A stretch of DNA of 64,000 nucleotides, taken from positions 2,692,001 to 2,756,000 of the forward strand of contig NC_070567.1 of the NCBI RefSeq assembly GCF_026914185.1, in the 5' to 3' direction. Position numbers and translations under genes: made by a program. Each line of letters starts with the position of its first letter. Position 1 is the first letter of the stretch. The stretch comes from Puccinia triticina (taxonomy: Eukaryota; Basidiomycota; Pucciniomycetes; Pucciniales; Pucciniaceae). This document shows, piece by piece, positions 34,653 to 46,593 of this stretch. The notes beneath the pieces were generated by a model, which worked only from the letters and a program-made list of their open reading frames with translations, did no database searches and had not been told where the DNA came from.

Positions 34653-36011
34653 TGTGGTATGCTTTATGGTATCTCATATGCCAAAATCAAAATTTTCTGC
34701 TTTTCTTTCTTATTTCTATTAGTTTTACTCTTAATCTCCCTTTTCCTCTTATCAATCACTTAATATTCCTCAAGATTCAGTTTCTAGGGACAAATTCACC
34801 CCTAGTCTTGCCTCACAGAACACTCATAAGGGCACTCACTCAGAAGTTACATACTCTTACACACTCACAATACCCCTTACAACCTCAAACAGTTACACAA
34901 TCCATATTTACAACACTTAGTTACACACACGGTTACATACATAGCTACATAAATATTTACACATAGCTGCATCATCACTTACATACATACAGTGTACACA
35001 TGCAGGCACTCATGCAGGTGCTAGCTGCATGTGATAGCTGCATGCACTAAGCTGCATGCGCTAGTGGATTTTTGTTGCATAACAACAGCAAGTGACCTGG
35101 TTACAGCATGACTACACTAAACCCACAGTCCTGACCAATCACACCTCTTGATTCAGCCTGCATGTCATAACTCATAATCACCTGTACAGTCCTGACCAAT
35201 CACATTCACCCATTCAACATATGTACTAGCCAAAAACCCTCATGTACCTAGCTAAAATCTCTCATGTGGAGCTCCTCTGGAGCTAAAATCCCTCAATGTT
35301 GTCTATAAAAGGAGGCTCTCCTCCTCTGTTGTAACTCCCCCCCAGCAAACTACCTGCACTCAGTTTCCCCTATAACAAAGTACACAACTGCTCACTCCTC
35401 AATATATTAGTCACCCTATATTTTGGTTTTACACACATTAAAAAACACTTACACACAAAATAAAAACTCTACAAAACACTCACATTACATAACACAAACC
35501 TTTGAGGGGTCCTCTTTGACCAACTATCATCTGGTTGAAGTCCAGACTCCTCACTCATAACACATTTTAGCAACTTCATCGCACCCACTTTATAACAACA
35601 GTTATATTTTGATAACACTCCACTATCACTACATTAAACCTGCCAATCTGAGATTGGTGGGCTTGTTTTAGTGTCTAGTGAACCAGGAAAGGCAGAGGTT
35701 TCCTCATACATCCCTTTCTGCACTCAGCAAAAGGTTCTCAGGAACACTTTTGAGCTTTACACCGGCTCTTGCAGGGCAGGAAACATCCGCAGGATTTTAC
35801 TATTCATGACGGATACAGATGTATCCCAACTGAGTATCCACTGGATGGTCTTGGAGCATCTGCTGGATGTAACCCAATCATCCGCCGGATATCACAAACC
35901 ATCCTCAGATGGGAAAAATAATTGTCCAGGTGCGCTGGCCAGCACACTCCTGCAACAAGCACCAGGCCCCGGGCCGCGTGCACTAAGAAGCGGGGGGGCA
36001 GAGGCAATGTG
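34653..36011. other. No gene; possible LTR/promoter sequence with TATAAAA at 35304
   Basis: AC-rich runs (34850-35000), AGCTGCATGC repeats (34990-35060), and a TATAAAA (35304-35310) in a sequence resembling retrotransposon LTR promoters. LTR borders could not be fixed. The last 100 bp is the left flank of the copia insertion. Confidence 0.3.
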
Positions 36012-36016
36012 ATTAG

Positions 36017-36139
36017 TGTTGAGAGTAGAGCTCGATAGAAGGAGTGATTGTATTAAGAAGTATGGAATCTACGCTAAATACTATGTACAATAGATCTGTG
36101 ACAGTTGTTGCAGTTGAGTACTATCTACATGCCACAACA
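36017..36139 (-). repeat. Copia 3' LTR
   Basis: 123 bp beginning TGTTGAGAGTAGAGC and ending CACAACA as read on the plus strand. It differs from the partner at 41496-41618 by three substitutions. Confidence 0.95.
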
Positions 36140-36153
36140 TCCCCCCCCTCAAC
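36140..36153 (-). other. Polypurine tract of the copia element
   Basis: On the minus strand, GTTGAGGGGGGGGA immediately precedes the 3' LTR, the expected place for the plus-strand primer. Confidence 0.8.
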
Positions 36154-36194
36154 AAGAAACTGGCAACAGGAACAAATACTGGAAAAGAAAATAA

Positions 36195-39100
36195 TTAAAC
36201 AGAGAGAGATCCTTGTACCGCATTTGCGCACCTCCCATGTGCCACTCTACCAAGTGCCTTTGTTAACACATCCGCAATTTGATCCTTCCCGGGTATCCAT
36301 TCAACGCAGGTTTTGTTCTCAAAAATGGCCTGATTTGTCACATAGAAGTCGCGCTCAATGTGGTGAGTCCTTTTGTTAGACGCGTCTTGACATCCTATTT
36401 TGACCGCAGATTGGTTATCGCAGAGAATTTTGACTTTGAAGTTAGCTCCAATGATGTCAAAAAGGAGATTTCTGATCCATAGTGCATGTCTTGTTGCGTG
36501 TCCCAGTGCCATATACTCTGCTTGACATGTTGAGCTGGCCACTGTTACTAATTGCCGAGAAACCCACATGATTGGCGCCCCATACAGTCGCATAATTACA
36601 CCGTAAGACAACCTTGAATTGGGTCCGCCCCAATTCGCATTGACGTAGCATTCAACGGGAAAGCTGTCCGTGCCCCAAGGTTTGATGTGTAGCGCCGTTT
36701 CACGCGAGGAGGCCAGATATCCCAGATGATGTTTGAGGCCTTTCCAGTGGAAGCTTGATGGTCTTGATGAAAAACGCGCCAAATAGTTGACACTGTAGGC
36801 AATGTCAGGTCTGGTTCCTACTGCCACGTAGCTGAGACTGCCAATGGTGGAAAGGTAAACAGTTTTGTTAATCCCTTTGGTGTCATCATCTGTGTTGGCG
36901 GAGTATCCTTCTGGTAGTGGGTTGGGATGTAGGGTAGACCCATCCCAGTGATCCTTGAAGATTTTGTTGATTAAATTTGGTTGTGTCAGCTCAAAACCCT
37001 CTGCAGTCCGTTTGATCTTCACACCAACCATGCTGGTCAGACCTTCTTCCCATTTGATTTCAAGGGCTCCTTTCAGTTGAGTTTCAAGTTGTTTGAGCGC
37101 AGCATCAGATGATCCAGTTACAATCCCGTCGTCAACGTGAACCCATATGATAGAACAATCATGTTTGTTGGTGAGAGTATAAACACTAGAATCATAGTAG
37201 CTAGACACATATCCCAGATCCGCCAGAGTTTTACTGAGATGTTTCCACCAACATCTTGCCGCCTGCTTTGTCCCGTATAGTGCGCGTTGTAGGAGGCAGG
37301 CTTCTCCTAGGTTGACGTCGAGTCCCTCTGGCGCCTGGACCCAAACTTCTTCGTCAATTGGCGCATTGAGGTAAGCCGCGACAAAATCGAAGTTATAAAT
37401 GGGCCAATTGTTCTTTGCCGCTAACGTTAACAGCACACGCATTGATGTGAATGTGGTGGTGGGTGCGAAAGTGTGAGCAAAATCTGTTCCCTCTTTCTGG
37501 TTGAAACCCTTGGCAACGTAGCGGGCCTTGTACCGTGTTGTTCCATCACCATTGGTCTTCTTGGCAAAAACCCAACGCGCCCCAAGCTTGCAGCGGTTGC
37601 TTGGCAGTCTTTGCACTGTCCAAACAGATTTCCAGCGAAGATTCTCTAGCTTGGTGTCTATTTCTCTTTTCCAGTGCAAGGCATCTTGAGACTTCATCGC
37701 TGCTTTGAACGTCAAAGGTATGGATTCACTATGGTTGGCGCACTCCTGTAGACATTGATCCACAGCGGCTTCCTGTTGTACAACCTTCATCTCATCTTTA
37801 AAGTCATTGAGTTTCAAGGTGGACAATTCATTGAGGGAGGTCTTGTTCTTTGTCTCCGGCTGTTTCAAAGTCTTGGGTTTCTTGGATTCCTCTTGTGTTA
37901 CCAACGTTGGAAGAGCATTACGCCCAAAATTGGCCCATGTGGACGACACTAGCTTCTTTGTTGCAGGTAGCCAGAATTTCCAGCCTTTGAATTCTGGCAG
38001 GTGCCCAACAGCGCAATCATCTAGCTTTTTTTGTTTTTCTGGTGCCACAAGGACGTAAGCTTTGGATCCAAAAACACAGGTCCTGTCTAGCTGTGGTTTG
38101 TCCCCAAAGAAACATTTGTACGGTGTTTTTTCCTTTGTGACTCTGTTAGGTATCCTGTTCAGAGTCCATGCCGGCCACATGAATGCGTAACCCCAGAAGT
38201 CTCGGCCTAGTTCGCTGTCCTAGAGCACACTCCGACCCATATCGGAGACGGTCCTGTTGTATCTTTTGGCCGCACCGTTCTGGAAGTGATGGTAGGGCAG
38301 GGAGCGTTCAGCAACAATTCCTTTGTTGCTGAGATATTTACCAAGCACTTTTGAATCAAATTCTCCTCCGTTGTCTGATTGGAGAATCTTCAGCTTTGAA
38401 CTAGTTTGAGTCTCCCAACGGTTGATGGTTTCCATCAAAACGGGAGCTGCTTCGGCCTTTGTCTTGAGAATCTTGACCTCACTGTAAGAGGTGAAAACGT
38501 CTTGTATGGTAAGCGCGTACTTGCCCCCAGACATGGTGGCTGTGTCAAAGGGTCCCATTAGGTCAACATAAACCACTGACAATTTGCACAAAACTCTGTT
38601 TGTGGGATCTAGCGCGGAGGTCCTGGTGGCTTTGCAAATGGAACAGACAGGACATTTAATTGAGCCACTTGGCATGGTTGTGGGCAAACCAAAACCAAGT
38701 TGTAGTTTCACCAGCCGTCTTATTTTCCTAAGGCTGGCGTGTCCAAAAAGTTGGTGCCAGAATAAAAGAGTCTTCTCATCCGCAGTCAAATCTTCACACA
38801 ACCAGGTGAACTGGCTGTGTTCTACCAACTCAGGAGACTTAAAAAAACTAGTTGTATTCATTTCAACGTTGATAGATGGGAAACAACTGGTAGAATGAAA
38901 ATCAGGGTGGTCTGGGTGAGAGGAAGGGATGCGCTTTGGTCGGTTGAGTGGCCATGTGTTCTTGATGGCGTCAAAATCGCTGTGCAAGAGAGTTCGTCCG
39001 CCGCTAGAGATCAAATCAATGGAGTCAAAATTTCCATTTATCTTGAAGAGGCACCCTGATTGCTTGAACGCTGCAATGGAAAGTAAGGTTGAGCGGGATC

Positions 39101-41039
39101 GCTCACAATAGTAGACGTTCTTAACAACAATCGTTGTTCCTTTCATCCCGGCAAATTTCAAAGTACCCGTACCTGTGATGTAGTCACACGTAGTGTCAGT
39201 GGCTACTTTGACTGCTATTGGGCGCTCTACGGGCTTGAAATCAAATAGGGCATACCTGTCGCCTGTCACGTTATCGGATGCGCCTGAATCCCAAATAACT
39301 TCTTGACCGTCACGATTGATGTTCATTTCTTGGAGGTCAAAGCGATGGGCAGACGGTTCAGCCAAAAGATTTTTGCTGTCAATGACATATTTGACCTCTT
39401 CTTCCTCTTCGGCAAACAGATTGGGATTAATTTGCCTTGCTTCCACTTGTTTGGATGTGTTTGTCCCGGTTGGTTTGGACTGAGAGTGAGGATGACAATA
39501 TGGGGTTGGCAACATTCCAGCAGGTTTCTGGTCTGATTGTTGGGGTCAGATGTACGGAGTGCGGTCAAATTTGTATGTTATAGAGCAAGGCGGAAAACTG
39601 GGATGCGCCTGAGTGCCTGACACGGGTTGTTTGTTTGTGTTGTTGTTCTTCCTGCTCTTGGGACACTCGGAAGACATATGTCCTACTTGCTTGCATATAA
39701 AACATTGCGCAGGGCTGTTGATAGCCATAGCTGTCACTTTGTCTTTGTCTTCACTTCCTGAAACAGTACCGGGATCTAGTCCTGAAATGCTAGACATTGC
39801 GCGGCTAGCTAGGGTCACGTTCATTGACAAAGATTCCGCTCGTCCTGTCAATCCCGCTAGGTCAGCTTCTGCTCTGGCTGCATCCCAGTATTGTAGGACT
39901 TGGATGGGACCTGGTGCAGTCAGGTCATGGGTCTCCATGAACAAATCAATTTTGCGGTCGACAGAGCATTGGGGGAGGTCGCGCAAGTTACCCTGTAGGA
40001 TGAGGCTGCGTATCACATCCCAAGTCAACTCAATGCCTTGTTCCATGAAAGTTCTCGCGCATTGGTCAAAATCGGCGAGGACTTGCGCAGCGCTGGTATA
40101 GTCGGAAAGAGAGATAGCTTTCAGTTTCTCCCATGCTTGAAGTTGTTGTGCGCGATTGACAATCCTAAACTTAAAGATTAGGTGAGCGTAAACATCCGCA
40201 GAGCTGGCGAGATTGAGAATATCAAACAATAAATCAGGGTGGACGGAAGATTGGATGATACCGAGGGCAATACGCTCATGGTAAGGAATGGTGAACTTGT
40301 GTTCTCCTGGGGTGTAGAAGTAGGTGTTACGGAAATGTTTGGAGGCACATGCGCTGAGAGCTTGTTCCCATCTTCGGATGTTCGATCCGTCCGGCTTCAA
40401 GATATCATCGGCAGCAAAGTCTTTGATGGCGGCCGATATGATAGTGGAGATTTTGGAGTCCTTGTCCAACTCCCACTGTGCTTGTGTTCAGACCTTGTCC
40501 GCCTGACGCCTTAGCCGTTCATCCTCACGCCTGGCTTCGTCAGATTTGTGTTGGAGTCGCATTTCGGCTACCAGACTTGCAATGTCACCTTGGTCATGAG
40601 GGGTGTCCCGACCCGACGTAGGAGCTGCCGCTGTTGATTGGCTAGTCAAGGCAGTAGCTAGATGTGGCGCAGGTTTGGTGTGCCTCCAGTTTGTGGCGGA
40701 TGATCCAATTTTTCTGTTTGTGATTCTAGGTTGGAAAGTTGTCTCTTCTGGAAAATCGTCCGAGACCTCAGCTTCCTTGCCTTTGCCAACATTGAAGTAC
40801 GCCAAGGTTCTGGCACTGAGATTGTTGTTGGTGGGGCCGGCACCGTGGCTGTTGTCAGAGGAAACTTGACCAATACGGTGTTGAAAAAAATCGGTCGATG
40901 GGATTTGAGGGCCAAGAACAGACTTGAGTGTTGGGTTGTTTGGAGTGACGCTCATTGATTGGAGTCCAGGAATCGGACCTAGTCTGTTGGCGGATCAGAA
41001 GGTTGGGAAGCGTCCAGATGGTGGTTTGTTGTCGGACAT
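36195..41039 (-). pseudogene. Copia gag-pol polyprotein with four in-frame stops
   Basis: One frame runs from the ATG at 41039 to 36195 (about 1,614 residues) with no frameshift. Stops fall at 40995-40997 (TGA), 40488-40490 (TGA), 39546-39548 (TGA) and 38220-38222 (TAG). Domains in order: gag with a CCHC knuckle (CFICKQVGHMSSEC); protease DSGASDNVTG; the HHCC-type region WHQLFGHASLRKIRRL; integrase with D in YVDLMG and D in LQSDNGGEF; RT with FVAAYLNAP and HVDDG; RNase H ending with an ADVLTKAL motif. The third integrase catalytic residue is Lys (AAA at 38265-38267, NGAAKRYNRT) where the family has Glu. All changes fit G:C to A:T transitions. Confidence 0.95.
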
Positions 41040-41484
41040 TGTTTGTAGAACGGAAAGGGGAAAAGAAAGAAATACGTGGGGAAGAGTTGGAAAAAAAAAA
41101 TGTCGAGAGAGGTGGAGAAATTTCAGAGTTTGTGGATGACTGGTTGATCCGGCTGTTTGATGGACAAACTGACTCCTGCCGTTATTTCAGTCAATATTGC
41201 AAGATTTTGAGTTTTGTCAAACCTAGTTCTGGCTGTGTGGTTATGGGTAATTAATCCAACCTAAACGCCTGCAGAGCGTTGGCCACACAGTACAGTCCTA
41301 AGAAATTGTCGATTGATATGAAAACGATGGAGAGAAAAAGAAAAGGAAAATTGCTTGCCGGCGGACTACTTTTTCTCTTCCTGAAAGGACTACTGCTTGT
41401 CCAGAAGGGACTACTGGTGATGGACTCGTCGTTGTGCCGGTTACGTGTGATGATAAAAACAAAACAAGCTACTCTAGCGAGATA

Positions 41485-41495
41485 GGCTCATAACC
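41485..41495 (-). other. Copia primer-binding site, half-tRNA type
   Basis: Immediately inside the 5' LTR, the minus strand reads GGTTATGAGCC, complementary to the GGCTCATAACC anticodon arm of initiator Met tRNA. Priming by an internally cleaved initiator tRNA is known for Drosophila copia. Confidence 0.75.
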
Positions 41496-41618
41496 TGTTG
41501 AGAGTAGAGCTCGATAGAATGAGTGATTGTATTAAGAAGTATGGAATCTACGCTAAATACTATGTACAATAGATCTGTGACAGTTGTCGCAGTTGAGTAC
41601 TATCTACATGTCACAACA
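41496..41618 (-). repeat. Copia 5' LTR
   Basis: 123 bp, the transcription-start LTR for this minus-strand element. Flanked outside by ATTAG (41619-41623). Confidence 0.95.
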
Positions 41619-41796
41619 ATTAGGTGCCGGGGGTGATCGGGCCTGGGTGCCGCAGTGGTTGTTGAAACTGGGTGTTGAACACCCAACCTGCAGCATCAGA
41701 GGTCCCGGTGAAGGCAGCCCTTCCCCACTACAGCAGGGAGCATGTGTGATTGACAGCAGCACACGCGGTTTATATTGAGTGCACACTGGGTTGACA

Positions 41797-41935
41797 TCCA
41801 TCGGAAACTCCAGCCAGAGTGTCCAATGGATGTTGACTCTCAGGATGTCTGAAGGATGTTGACTCTCAGGATGTCCAGTGGACATTCTAGCCAGAGTGTT
41901 CAATGGATGTTGACCCTCAGGATGTCCAGATGATG
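41797..41935. repeat. Short tandem repeats around GGATGTTGACTCTCAGGATG
   Basis: About five imperfect units of 24-45 bp with TCCA(A/G)TGGATGTTGAC and CAGGATGTCC. Related GGATGT/ACATCC motifs lie left of the copia element (35820-35890), so the element landed within this repeat neighbourhood. Confidence 0.65.
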
Positions 41936-42250
41936 TCTTTGAGGGCTGAACATCACTTGGACGCATCCAATAGCGCCCAAGTGATGCTCTGTGCACCTGG
42001 CATCTGCTGCATGCTCCCCGGACATCATGCGGACGCTTTTAAGCCCAAAGCATTTGCGGGATGTCAGCCTTTTCCAAAAGGCGCCCCGTGGTGTAGTTAA
42101 GGACAGTTTCTTTTCTCACTTGTCTTGTTTCCTTAACTTCTCAACTTTGTTCATCCAACTCACCATGCTTTCTGACTCTCTGATCTAGGTCTGTTTCTCC
42201 CTTCTCACTGTATTGCAGTCTCATTCCTCATCTCTGCCCATCTTCCTTAG

Positions 42251-42390
42251 GTTTGTTGTGTTTCCCTTAGTGCATCACTTTCAGCAGCTTGTGTCCTAAC
42301 ATTCCCACTCCTCACAAAAGGTTTGTTGTGTGTCTCTTAGTGCACCACTCTCAGCAGCTTGTGTCCTAACTTTCCCACTCCTCACAAAAG
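42251..42390. repeat. Tandem 70-bp duplication
   Basis: Copies at 42251-42320 and 42321-42390 begin GTTTGTTGTG and end CTCACAAAAG, differing at a handful of positions. Confidence 0.9.
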
Positions 42391-42652
42391 ACTGTTTAGT
42401 CTTTAAAGCTCTATTTATCATCCCACTAGTTCTAGAGTGTCTGTATTACCTTTGTGTTGTACCGGCTCTGCTCTCTTTTGTTTCTCCACTCATCATTTTG
42501 TTCCTCACTCCACCCGCACTTAACTAGGTGCTTATTTGTTTTTTCTCTCTCATCTCCTTGCATCAGCCTCCCAGAATTGGCCTCTTAGCCCACAGCTGCA
42601 TACTGGTGTTTCTTATGTCCTGCAAGAAAAAAACCATGCTTGAATGTTTTAG
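42391..42652. other. Intergenic, no supported feature
   Basis: Pyrimidine-rich sequence without a sustained frame, leading up to the foldback element. Confidence 0.3.
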
Positions 42653-44827
42653 AGGCTTGGAAAAACAATTCCAAAATTTTGGTAAAACAACTCCCCAATT
42701 TGGGTTTACGTTGCCGGTACCAATTGTTGACCGGCTCTTGATGTTGATGTAGGCCCTTTTTGGTACAGGTTTTTTGGGAGTCGTCCGCCAAAAATAATAA
42801 TTTGGGAGTTTTTGCCACTAATAATTTAATATTTTCTTGACTGGATAAATGGGAGTTGTCCTACCAAAATGCCCGCCAACACAGACCTCTTTGGGAGTTG
42901 TCTGCTGGCCCTGATAAATCCTGATGCGCGGTCACATTTTAAACAGTGCGTGGACATGTAAAAGGGTGCGCGGACACATTGTAAGGAGTGCGCAGACGTG
43001 TAAGGTGCGCAGAAATGTAAAAGGGTGCATGGACATGTAAAAGAGTGCACAGACATGTAAAAGGGTGCGCAGACATGTAAAAGGGTGCACAAACATGTAA
43101 AAGGGTGCACAGACATGTTACAGGGTGCGCGCACAAAGATTAAAGAGTGTGTGGACATGTAAAAAGGTGCACAGACATGTAAAAGGATGTGTGGACATGC
43201 TACAGGGTGTGTGGACACATTTTAAACAGTGCACGGACATGTAAAAGTGCGTGCGGACACATTTTAAACAGTGCATGCACATATAAAAGGGTAAACATTT
43301 ATGCAAAAGTGTGCGTGGACATGTAAAAGGAGGCGCAGACATGTAAAAGTGTTTGCTGACATGTTACAGGGTGTGCGCTCACATTTTAAAGAGTGTGTGG
43401 ACACGTAAAAGAGTGTACAGACGTGTAAAAAAGTGTGTGAGCATGTAAAAGGTGTTAGAATTTGAGACCTTTCGTTGCCTTCCAACAATGAGAGGAGTCT
43501 GAGAGAATTTTGAAAGAGGAGCTGGGGACTTGATTCTCTTGATGAATTCTTGAGGGTGGTCAACAGAAGAATGTGCTCTGACTCAATGATTTATTACCAA
43601 TGACGTCAGAGAAGACTATAAACCAAGCTCATCTGTCACACTTGTTACAGATGAATACAACAACTTGAGAAGAGAACTAAATGTCCCTACTATAGGAGAA
43701 AATTGAGAATCTACACATCTCAACAACAGGAAAATGATTTTAGAGCTACATGTCTAAAATGAAGATAAATATCTAGAACTACATGTCTAGATTGATAAAA
43801 TTAAGAACTACATGTACAAATATTCCTTGATGATAAATCAACTAAGAGACTGAGAATGAGACTAGAAATCTAACAAAAGGATGGGCAGACATGTTACAGG
43901 GTGCACGGACACATTTCAAAGAGTGCACAGACATGTAAAAGGGTGCGCAGATAAGTAATAGGGTCCACAAACATGTCAAAGGATGCACGGGCACATTTTA
44001 AAGAGTGTGCAGACATGTAAAAGGGTGGGGGGAAATTTGAAAGGGTGTGTGACCCTAAGGGTGTGCACACACATTTTATATGTGCACTCTTTAAAATGTG
44101 TGTGCACACCCTTTAACATGTCTGCCCAGCCTTTTACATGTGCTCACACCCTGTAACATTTTTCTGCACCCTTTCACATGTCCACGCACCCTGTAACATG
44201 TCTGCAGACCCTTTTACATGTCTGCGCACTCTTTAAAATGTGTCCGCATGCACTTTTACATGTCTGTGCACTCTTTAAAATGTGTCTGGACACACTGTAA
44301 CATGTCTGTGCATCCTTTTACATGTATGCACACCCTTTTAAATTTCCACACACTCTTTAATCTTCATGTGTGCACCCTGCAGCATGTCAGTACATCCTTT
44401 TACATTTCTGTGCACCATTGAAGATGTCCACACACTCTTTGATTTTTGTACGCGCATCCTATAACATTTCTGTGCACCCTTTTACATGTCTGCGCACCCT
44501 TTTACATGTCTTTGCACTCTTTAGAATGTGTCAATGCACCCTTTTACATGCCTGTCCACTGTTTCAAATGTTTCCGCGCACCAGAATTTATTGGTGCCAG
44601 CGGATGACTCCCAGCAGGCCTGTGTTGGCGGGCATTTTGGTAGGAAAACTCCCATTTATTGGGCCAAGAAAATATTAAATTATTAGTGGCAACAGCTCCC
44701 AATTTTCATTTTTTTTCAGACAACTGCCAAAAAACCTGTACCCAGAAAAAAGGCCTACGTCGACGTTGAGAGCCGGTCAAAAATTGGTCCCAGCAACGTA
44801 AACTCAAGTTTGGGAGTCAGTTTTCCA
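42653..44827. mobile_element. Large foldback element with minisatellite arms, about 2.2 kb
   Basis: Left arm 42653-43450 and right arm 43880-44827 are inverted copies. The outer 270 bp of each arm is unique sequence (starting GGCTTGGAAAA and sharing GTTTACGTTG, ACCGGCTCT, AATATTTTCTTG and AAATGCCCGCCAACACAG blocks). The inner part is a 20-bp minisatellite (GACATGTAAAAGGGTGCGCA and variants). The plan matches the Mutator-like foldback at 9056: unique ends, repetitive inside. No target duplication could be identified. A solo LTR sits in the loop. Confidence 0.75.
43453..43875. mobile_element. Solo LTR, 423 bp, 5-bp target duplication
   Basis: Starts TGTTAGA and ends TCTAACA (inverted termini with TG..CA ends), flanked by AAAGG on both sides (43448-43452 and 43876-43880). 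It lies inside the foldback's minisatellite, so it inserted later. Presumably the product of LTR-LTR recombination of a full element. Orientation is not determined. Confidence 0.88.
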
Positions 44828-45179
44828 AGCCTGAAGCTTTAATAGTAAGTTTTTCCATGTTTTGGTCATCTATAAATCTTACATGCTGGAAACATAAATT
44901 TTCTCAATTGGGCCAGCAGGTAGGCCTGCTTGCCAAGCAGGGGTTTGTGAGGATTCAAGCTCCAAACCCACTGTGAAGTGCAAGAGAGGGCCTGGGTTCA
45001 AACCTAACCCATCCAGGGAGAAAGGTCAGAGACCTCTCCTCCAGACTATGCATATGTATATGTCCCCAGGCAGAAGAAGAAGCTCTAAGCTGACTTCTTG
45101 TGTCAGGGGTAGTCTCTTCTGTGACTACCTCTGAATGAGTAACTCGAGCTGGTAAAAATGTGTTGAAAAACTGAAGAAG
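44828..45179. other. Intergenic, no supported gene
   Basis: Contains an isolated GGTTCAAACC motif near 44993, resembling a pol III B box, but no matching tRNA fold. Confidence 0.3.
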
Positions 45180-45720
45180 GCTAAGAAAAGCTTGAACTAC
45201 AAAGAACAGTGAAATGTTCAGGAGTTTGGATGGAAAAGTATAAAAAAGTAAAGATACAGGGAAGAGAGGAAGAAGAGAAATGAGTAAAGTAAAGGGATAC
45301 AAAGGCCCGAATACCTAGTGTCGTAATTGCTTGGGCTTGGTAGGCAAAGGAGATTATCAATCTTTCAATTAGATCAGTTCTAAAATAATCTCTAGGGCAT
45401 CCTCTTAGTAGCAAGGTCCCCTGATTTTTAACCACTTTGGTTTGCATGTATCAACACATGGGGAACTTTTTCTTATGGTAATAGCCCCCTTCATTAGGGA
45501 ATACCAATTCCCTATTGGAGAAAGATGTCCTATTTTGGAATAGCTGTGAGTCTACTACCGTTCACAGACTTTATGTTGGTGGTCTGGACACAACTAATCT
45601 TTAGTTTGTGTTCCTGATTGCGCTCATGTTCACGCTCTAATTTGCGCGCTGGTTTGTGCTCTTCCTGGCGCTGTAAGGCAATAAATTTCTGCGCTGGAGT
45701 TACTAAAAGTAGCCTTTTGG
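45180..45720 (-). repeat. Dispersed repeat copy B, inverse of 16440-16960
   Basis: On the minus strand it repeats the motif order of 16440-16960: GAGCGCAAT, CACAAACCAGCGCGCAA, GGAATTGGTATTCCC, then CCAAGCCCAAGCAATTACGAC and a pyrimidine-rich tail. Similarity is patchy, suggesting an old family. Confidence 0.5.
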
Positions 45721-46185
45721 TGCATGAAGGTATATACTCCATGCGCATGAGGCTGACATCTTGGCTCCAAACAGGCTTGTCAGCAGTTGACGCAGAACCT
45801 TCTCAGATCACACTCAACACTTTACCATCAAGGTTAGTGTTGGCTGATCCCCTTTTCAGCTGATAGATTATTGCAACTACAGCACAACTAGGCCATACAG
45901 GCTCCAGCCTCAGAGGAAAAATCAACCTGACATTGACTGGAGGTAAGTCAAGCCTCTGCAGAGCCCCCTATACAGAGCATTATTGGCATCTTGCTATCCA
46001 TCTCAAAATATACAGCTACTCAATAGCTGCAAATCATCTTTATTTCTCATTCTTACTTCATCAGGAGACGGACCTTGACTCACTCCTAGGTACAAAGACT
46101 TGCCTCTCTTATATTTGTAACTAGAGAGCCTAAACACTAATAAGCAATAAAATCCTAGTTGCTTCATTTTTAACAGGGTTGAACT
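45721..46185. other. Intergenic, no supported gene
   Basis: Short frames only; no repeat structure noted. Confidence 0.3.
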
Positions 46186-46560
46186 GCTTGGCCAGCAGTT
46201 TGACCATCTCATCAAGCAGTAATTTTACCTGCTTGGCCAGCATGTTAACCTGCTTGGCCATCAGGTTGACCTCATGGCGAAGCGGGTACATACAAGTGCC
46301 CGTTTGGCAAGCAGGTTGGCCTGCTGTGCAAGCGGATACAGGTTAGTGTACCCGCTTGGCCAGGAGGGAACATGTTCATGTACCCACTTGGCCAGGAGGG
46401 AACATGTTCATGTACCCGCTTTGCCAACCTGCTTGGCCAGCTGTTTGACCTGCTTGCCAAGCAGGTCCTTTTACCTGCTTGAAGAGCAGGTTGACCTGCT
46501 CGTCGAGCAGGTACATCTAGCCGCTTTGAAGCGGGCACAAGTACATGCTCGGCCAGCCGG
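46186..46560. repeat. Degenerate palindromic array on GCTTGGCCAGCAGGTTGACC
   Basis: About a dozen irregular units contain CTGCTTGGCCAGCAG, GCTTGCCAAGC or GTACCCGCTTGGCC motifs, each with short self-complementarity. It merges into the next array. Confidence 0.7.
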
Positions 46561-46593
46561 TTGACCTGCTAGGCCAGCAGCCTTGCCAAGAAG

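Larger units (their letters stand above)
36017..41618 (-). mobile_element. Full-length Ty1/copia retrotransposon, 5.6 kb, 5-bp target duplication
   Basis: The element lies on the minus strand between two 123-bp LTRs and is flanked by ATTAG on both sides (36012-36016 and 41619-41623). It carries a primer-binding site next to the 5' LTR, a single gag-pol frame in copia order (gag, protease, integrase, RT, RNase H), and a purine tract next to the 3' LTR. The LTRs differ at three of 123 positions, indicating a comparatively young insertion. It nevertheless has four in-frame stops and a substituted integrase residue, so it is not autonomous. Confidence 0.96.

Noticed and set aside
4205..40997. TGA as a reassigned sense codon
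   Set aside because: Several frames end at TGA where coding character also ends (22191, 23621), and TAG/TAA interrupt other frames. Mutational decay explains the pattern better.
44980..45010. tRNA gene suggested by GGTTCAAACC
   Set aside because: Only a B-box-like motif; no A box at the right distance and no cloverleaf pairing.
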